This document shows, one piece after another, positions 60,286-64,000 of a DNA stretch of 64,000 nt. The first letter of the stretch is position 1. Every line of letters begins with the position of its first letter. A program made the position numbers and the translations under genes. A model generated the notes under the pieces. That model ran no database searches and was not told the DNA's origin. It was given only the letters and a program-made list of their open reading frames with translations. This DNA comes from Paenibacillus sp. FSL H8-0332. Lineage in GTDB: Bacteria; Bacillota; Bacilli; Paenibacillales; Paenibacillaceae. The DNA lies in the NCBI RefSeq assembly GCF_037963835.1, contig NZ_CP150145.1, forward strand, positions 2,232,001-2,296,000. Reading direction: 5' to 3'.

Positions 60286-61757
60286 GCAATCTATTGGTGC
60301 TCCCGATTCTCATTCCGCTGGCTACGGCTGTCATCCTGATTTTTCTCAAAGAGAAGATCCGGCTTCAGCGCGTGATTAGTGCGCTCAGCGGTCTATTGAA
60401 TATTCTGATTGCGGTGCTGCTGGTTACACGTGTCCATTCAGAGGGCATACAGACCCTGCAGATGGGGGGCTGGCTCCCTCCGTATGGCATTGTATTTGTG
60501 GGGGATATGTTTGCTGTATTGCTGGTAATGATGGCTTCGATCGTCAGTTTTGCGATTCTGTGCTACTCCTTCAGCAGTATTGGAGAGCAGCGGGAGCGGT
60601 TCTATTATTATACGTTCTTTCAGTTTTTGCTTGTCGGGGTATACGGTTCGTTTCTTACCGGGGATATATTCAACCTGTTTGTCTTTTTTGAGGTCATGCT
60701 GATTTCTTCTTATGCGCTCATCTCACTCGGAGGGACCAAGCTTCAGCTAAGAGAAACGTCGAAATACCTGCTCATCAATATTGTATCCTCAACACTGTTC
60801 GTAGCTGCGGTAGCTTATCTCTATGCAGCGGTAGGAACACTCAACATGGCGCATCTGTCCCAGCGTATCGCTGAAGCGGGACAAGGCGGCGTGCTTAATG
60901 TGATTGCTATTTTGTTCTTGATTGTATTCTCCCTGAAGGCCGGGCTGTTCCTGTTCTTCTGGCTTCCAGGGTCCTACAGTGCACCTCCGGCGGCTGTCAG
61001 AGCGTTGTTCGGTGCCCTGCTGACCAAAGTAGGACTCTATGCAATCATCCGCACCTTCACGTTGCTGTTCGTGAACGATCCCGGCTTCACCCATGACTGG
61101 ATCGCCTGGATGGCTGCTGCTACCATGATCCTGGGTAGCCTGGGGGCAGTGGCTTATAAGGATATCCCGCGGATTCTGAATTATAACATCATTATCAGCG
61201 TTGGATTTGTAGCCTTTGGAATCGCTGCAGGGACTGCAGATTCAATGAATGGGGCAGTCTTCTATCTGTTGCACGATATGCTGGCCAAGGGACTTATGTT
61301 TATTCTGGGCGGGATGATTATATCCGCAGCCGGAACGGACCGGCTAGGCAGTATGGGCGGGATGATCAGAAAGTATCCGTTTCTCGGCTGGATGTTTTTT
61401 ATTCTGGCACTCGCCCTGGTGGGGATTCCGCCGCTTAGCGGTTTTGCCGGCAAAATTATGATCCTCCGCGGAGCGTTGTCAGAGGGGATGCTTACGTTGT
61501 CTCTAATTGGTCTGGGGTCAAGCTTTATGGTGCTGTTCTCCCTGATGAAGGTGTTCCGGCTGGCATTCTGGGGAAATGAACCCAAGGAAGAGCAGCCTAA
61601 GGTGAGCTTGAAGGCTGCTTCGGCTGTGGCTGCCGGCTTGCTGCTGCTTGTGATTGCAATGGGGATCGGGGCGGAGGTTGTGTATACTTATGTATCGCAG
61701 GCAGGTGACGTTCTGGCTTCACCTGCGCTATATATAGAAGCCATAATGAAGGAGTAG
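60282..61757 (+). CDS. mrpD: Mrp antiporter subunit D
   Basis: A 491-residue protein with about 14 helices, homologous to NuoM/N. It includes TGDIFNLFVFFEVMLISSYALISLGG, a conserved Lys in FSLKAGLFLFFWLPGSYSAPPAAVRALFGALLTKVG, and FFILALALVGIPPLSGFAGKI. It forms the second proton-channel-like subunit of the Mrp complex. It overlaps mrpC by 4 bp (ATGA). Confidence 0.94.
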   Translation: MSNLLVLPILIPLATAVILIFLKEKIRLQRVISALSGLLNILIAVLLVTRVHSEGIQTLQMGGWLPPYGIVFVGDMFAVLLVMMASIVSFAILCYSFSSIGEQRERFYYYTFFQFLLVGVYGSFLTGDIFNLFVFFEVMLISSYALISLGGTKLQLRETSKYLLINIVSSTLFVAAVAYLYAAVGTLNMAHLSQRIAEAGQGGVLNVIAILFLIVFSLKAGLFLFFWLPGSYSAPPAAVRALFGALLTKVGLYAIIRTFTLLFVNDPGFTHDWIAWMAAATMILGSLGAVAYKDIPRILNYNIIISVGFVAFGIAAGTADSMNGAVFYLLHDMLAKGLMFILGGMIISAAGTDRLGSMGGMIRKYPFLGWMFFILALALVGIPPLSGFAGKIMILRGALSEGMLTLSLIGLGSSFMVLFSLMKVFRLAFWGNEPKEEQPKVSLKAASAVAAGLLLLVIAMGIGAEVVYTYVSQAGDVLASPALYIEAIMKE

Positions 61758-61762
61758 AGGAG

Positions 61763-62245
61763 ATGGCCTTACAATTCCTGTTTAATCTGTTGATTGCCTT
61801 TCTGTGGATGGCGATAAATAATAATAACTCCGGTTCAACCTTCGTTGTAGGTTATCTGCTGGGCATCGGGCTTTTACTGTTATTTAGGAAATCCAGGTCC
61901 CAGTCCCGGCCATTCTATCTCATACGTATATGGGCTGTACTTAAGCTCCTGCTGATCTTTGCCCGTGAACTTACGGTTTCGAATTTCGTGGTCATAGGTC
62001 ATATTATCCGTCCAAAACTGGCTATACGTCCCGGTATCTTTGCTTATGAGACTGCTTTGACCACGCCCTGGGAAGTTACACTGCTCTCGTGCCTGATTTG
62101 TCTGACACCGGGAACCCTGACCCTGGATGTTTCCAAGGATGGCAAGACGCTGTACATTCATGCAATTGATATTAAAGATGCAGAGCTGCTGGTCACGCAG
62201 ATTAGAGGCACTTTCGAACGAGCGATTAGGGAGGTGACCCGTTAA
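61763..62245 (+). CDS. mrpE: Mrp antiporter subunit E
   Basis: A 160-residue protein starting 5 bp after mrpD. Two or three N-terminal helices, with NNNNSGSTFVVGYLLGIGLLLL. The soluble C-terminus has LTTPWEVTLLSCLICLTPGTLTLDVSKDGKTLYIHAIDI, the MrpE signature. It is needed for complex assembly. The stop overlaps the mrpF start (TAATG). Confidence 0.93.
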   Translation: MALQFLFNLLIAFLWMAINNNNSGSTFVVGYLLGIGLLLLFRKSRSQSRPFYLIRIWAVLKLLLIFARELTVSNFVVIGHIIRPKLAIRPGIFAYETALTTPWEVTLLSCLICLTPGTLTLDVSKDGKTLYIHAIDIKDAELLVTQIRGTFERAIREVTR

Positions 62246-62538
62246 TGATCCCAGTTATGCTAACCGTGGCCATGATCATTCTGGCTCTGGCGATGCTGGC
62301 CTGCCTGTTCCGTCTCCTGAAAGGGCCAACCCGCTCCGACAGGGTTGCCGCACTCGATACGATAGGCATTCATGTACTTGCTATGATAACCGTCTTTAGT
62401 ATGCTGCTGGATACCCAGGATTTTATAGAAGTCATCCTGGTTATCGGGATTCTGACGTTTATTGGTACTACGGCACTGGCCAGATATATTGAACGGGGAG
62501 CCGTTATAGAGGATGGAGGGAACCCTAATGACAGGTGA
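62245..62538 (+). CDS. mrpF: Mrp antiporter subunit F
   Basis: A 97-residue protein with three helices and the conserved RLLKGPTRSDRVAALDTIG loop after helix 1, characteristic of MrpF. It overlaps mrpE by 1 bp and mrpG by 11 bp. Confidence 0.93.
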   Translation: MIPVMLTVAMIILALAMLACLFRLLKGPTRSDRVAALDTIGIHVLAMITVFSMLLDTQDFIEVILVIGILTFIGTTALARYIERGAVIEDGGNPNDR

Positions 62539-62887
62539 ACTGATTAGCTCTATTCTTGTGGTAATGGGCGCAGTCTTCTGCGGCTTAAGTGCCTTCGGCT
62601 TAGTACGGCTGCCCGATGTGTATCTGCGTTCACATGCTGCTACCAAAAGTGCAACCTTCGGGGTATTGTGTTTGCTGACAGGAGGCTTCCTGTACTTTTG
62701 GTTCAAAGACGGAACGGTTAACGTCAAGCTTCTGCTGGCGATTGTATTTGTATTCATCACTTCACCGGTAGCAGGTCATTTAAATGGCCGGGCTGCCTAC
62801 CGTTCCGGAGTGCCCCTATGGAAGGGAAGCGTTCAGGATGACCTGAAGTCACTGAAGGAAGAAAGTAAGGAAACGTCTGAGAAATAA
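62528..62887 (+). CDS. mrpG: Mrp antiporter subunit G
   Basis: The ATG at 62528, 5 bp after GGAGGGA, gives MTGELISSILVVMGAVFCGLSAFGLVRLPDVYLRSHAATKSATFGV, the MrpG signature. The longer frame from 62513 is not needed. The product is 119 residues with three helices and a charged tail. It is the last subunit of the operon. A c-di-AMP riboswitch begins right after its stop. Confidence 0.93.
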   Translation: MTGELISSILVVMGAVFCGLSAFGLVRLPDVYLRSHAATKSATFGVLCLLTGGFLYFWFKDGTVNVKLLLAIVFVFITSPVAGHLNGRAAYRSGVPLWKGSVQDDLKSLKEESKETSEK

Positions 62888-63007
62888 CAGTTAATCGCTG
62901 AATTCCTTATAGGAAGCGGGGGAACCAGGTTACATGGGGTGAATCTCGGAAAAAACGAGTAGGGCTACTTTCAGGCCCGAATCCGGCAGCTAACCCCGCA
63001 AGCGTTC
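62888..63007 (+). promoter_or_regulatory. c-di-AMP riboswitch (ydaO/yuaA type)
   Basis: The conserved core is readable in order: CGCTGAATTCC (P1 side), AGCGGGGGAACCA, GGGGTGAAT, AGGG...CCCGAATCCGGCAGCTAACCCCGCAAGCG (P1 return). This matches the ydaO riboswitch that binds cyclic di-AMP and shuts down K+ uptake and cell-wall genes. It lies between mrpG and the hydrolase-ktrB unit. No terminator hairpin follows, so control may act on the downstream ribosome site, or its expression platform is not obvious. Confidence 0.9.
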
Positions 63008-63026
63008 ATGAGAGGATGCACTATAT

Positions 63027-63842
63027 ATGCCGTATATTGAATTGAATGGAACATCGCTGTATTATGAGATGTCGGGCAGCGGTCTGCCCATTGTTTTTAT
63101 TCATGATTATTCGACCTCTCATCATCTGTTTGAGCCGCAAGCGGAATATTTCAGCAAGCGTGCCAAAGTGATCGTATTCGATTTGAGAGGGAACGGGCAA
63201 TCGGGTAAAATGGATGTGGAAATCAGCCGGATCGTAGACACACAATGTGAAGATTTGAAGCTGTTATTGGACGCTTTATCTGTAGAGAAGGCTGTTATCG
63301 TAGCTTGTTCCAGTGGTGCTGTGCTCGCCCAGAAATTCGCCTATCTGTACCCTGAACGGATAATAAATATGGTATTGGTGGACAGTTATTTTCAGGAGGA
63401 TTACACGGCGAGAGGCAGTAAAATGAAAGGAATCTTTGAGGTCTGCGCATGGGCGGCCCATTATCTTCCTGCCGAAATGTTCATCCGTTCCTTGCGCATC
63501 ACCTACAATAAATGGCTCTCGGCTTATCATATTCTCAGGAAAGAGCTTGTGCATGAACGGACAACGGAATTAATTAAGCAGCGGCTGGCACTTAGACAAA
63601 CGGACAGCTACGGGTTCGCATTACGGCTGCAGATTCCTGTTCTTGTTGTATCCGGGAATCAGAATGAATGGGCGCTGGAGCAGGTGGAAAGAACAGCCGG
63701 CAAGTATCCGTCTGCCCGTCTGGCGATCCTTGAGGATGCGATGTATCCGACTCATCTGTGTCAACCCCAGCTCTTCAACCGTATATTACTGGATTATCTT
63801 AGGGAACAGCATAGTTTTCAGCAGGCGGCAGCCAGCGACTAA
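63027..63842 (+). CDS. Alpha/beta-hydrolase
   Basis: A 271-residue protein. It has SGSGLPIVFIHDYSTSHHLF (oxyanion HxxxS-type loop with D where HG is usual), FDLRGNGQSG, the nucleophile elbow ACSSGAVLA (G-x-S-x-G with the first Gly replaced by Cys) and a late Asp/His pair region. These mark an alpha/beta-hydrolase of the peroxidase/esterase-like group. The substrate is unknown. It is the first gene behind the c-di-AMP riboswitch and 26 bp upstream of ktrB, so it is co-regulated with K+ uptake. Confidence 0.85.
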   Translation: MPYIELNGTSLYYEMSGSGLPIVFIHDYSTSHHLFEPQAEYFSKRAKVIVFDLRGNGQSGKMDVEISRIVDTQCEDLKLLLDALSVEKAVIVACSSGAVLAQKFAYLYPERIINMVLVDSYFQEDYTARGSKMKGIFEVCAWAAHYLPAEMFIRSLRITYNKWLSAYHILRKELVHERTTELIKQRLALRQTDSYGFALRLQIPVLVVSGNQNEWALEQVERTAGKYPSARLAILEDAMYPTHLCQPQLFNRILLDYLREQHSFQQAAASD

Positions 63843-63868
63843 CTTGAATTACAATGGGAGCCAATGAT

Positions 63869-64000
63869 ATGTTCTTTAACAAAATCTCATCCTTCATCAC
63901 AAATCTCAAATTGACCTCATCCAGAATCATTTTGCTCGGTTTTGCCGTCCCTATTTTGCTAGGTACAGTGCTGCTGGCCTTGCCGATATCTTCGTCCAGC
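63869..64000 (+). CDS. ktrB: KtrB/TrkH-type K+ transporter subunit, N-terminal fragment
   Basis: The first 44 codons are visible before the right edge. The ATG lies 8 bp after TGGGAG. LTSSRIILLGFAVPILLGTVLLALPIS is the usual start of TrkH/KtrB family Na+-dependent K+ channels/transporters. It is the expected target of the c-di-AMP riboswitch at 62888, since c-di-AMP restrains K+ import in Firmicutes. Confidence 0.88.
   Translation, partial: MFFNKISSFITNLKLTSSRIILLGFAVPILLGTVLLALPISSSS

Overview
The window looks like a chromosomal segment of a Paenibacillus-type member of the Bacillales. The basis is strong AGGAGG-type ribosome sites, frequent TTG and GTG starts, and Bacillus-like gene pairs and families (yhaO/yhaN-like pair, yqhG-yqhH, yqzE, xpt, sigV-rsiV-like pair, mrp antiporter operon). 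It also carries a stand-alone B12-dependent ribonucleotide reductase and a c-di-AMP (ydaO-type) riboswitch ahead of a KtrB/TrkH K+ transporter. The genus call is inference from content; no marker gene is present to fix a species.

Region 1 (1-11.8 kb) is housekeeping: the start of an RsmB/RsmF-type rRNA methyltransferase, a GT4 glycosyltransferase, a YhaO/YhaN-like nuclease/ATPase pair, a YkvI-like membrane protein, xpt, an SDR with an AlkZ-related protein, small unknown genes and tRNA-Leu(CAG). Region 2 (11.8-28.8 kb) is a set of small regulated modules. They are TetR with a ketopantoate-reductase-like protein, a transporter/hydantoinase/HExxH-protein/GntR operon behind an array of GCATGTTA octamers, PadR with DUF2812, a YihY pair, and MerR with an SDR and glycerol dehydrogenase behind two back-to-back promoters with 19-bp spacers. 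A divergent polysaccharide deacetylase, a cell-wall amidase and yqzE follow. Region 3 (28.8-37.3 kb) has 51-bp palindromic repeats, a secreted protein, yqhG-yqhH and nrdJ, which carries a 376-residue intein directly before its predicted catalytic cysteine.

Region 4 (37.3-49.5 kb) is an AT-richer accessory island. It has two drug-efflux MFS transporters, a shortened UvrA-like ABC ATPase, a BmrR-type MerR regulator, possible leader peptides, an intact IS4-family element with target duplication, a group II intron placed right after a terminator, and a decayed IS5-family transposase. Region 5 (49.5-53.5 kb) is a SigV/RsiV-type envelope-stress cluster in which three neighbouring proteins share the RsiV-type (DUF3298) extracellular domain. 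Two matching ECF-type promoters are visible, and the PdaC-like deacetylase is broken by an internal deletion.

Region 6 (53.5-64 kb) has an AraC regulator with a frameshifted N-terminus behind a Fur-box-like site, a YbfB/YjiJ-type MFS transporter, a Usp-like gene with the Mrp Na+/H+ antiporter operon (mrpA and mrpB fused), a c-di-AMP riboswitch, an alpha/beta hydrolase and the start of ktrB. The last 8 kb is a cation-homeostasis block for Na+, H+ and K+.
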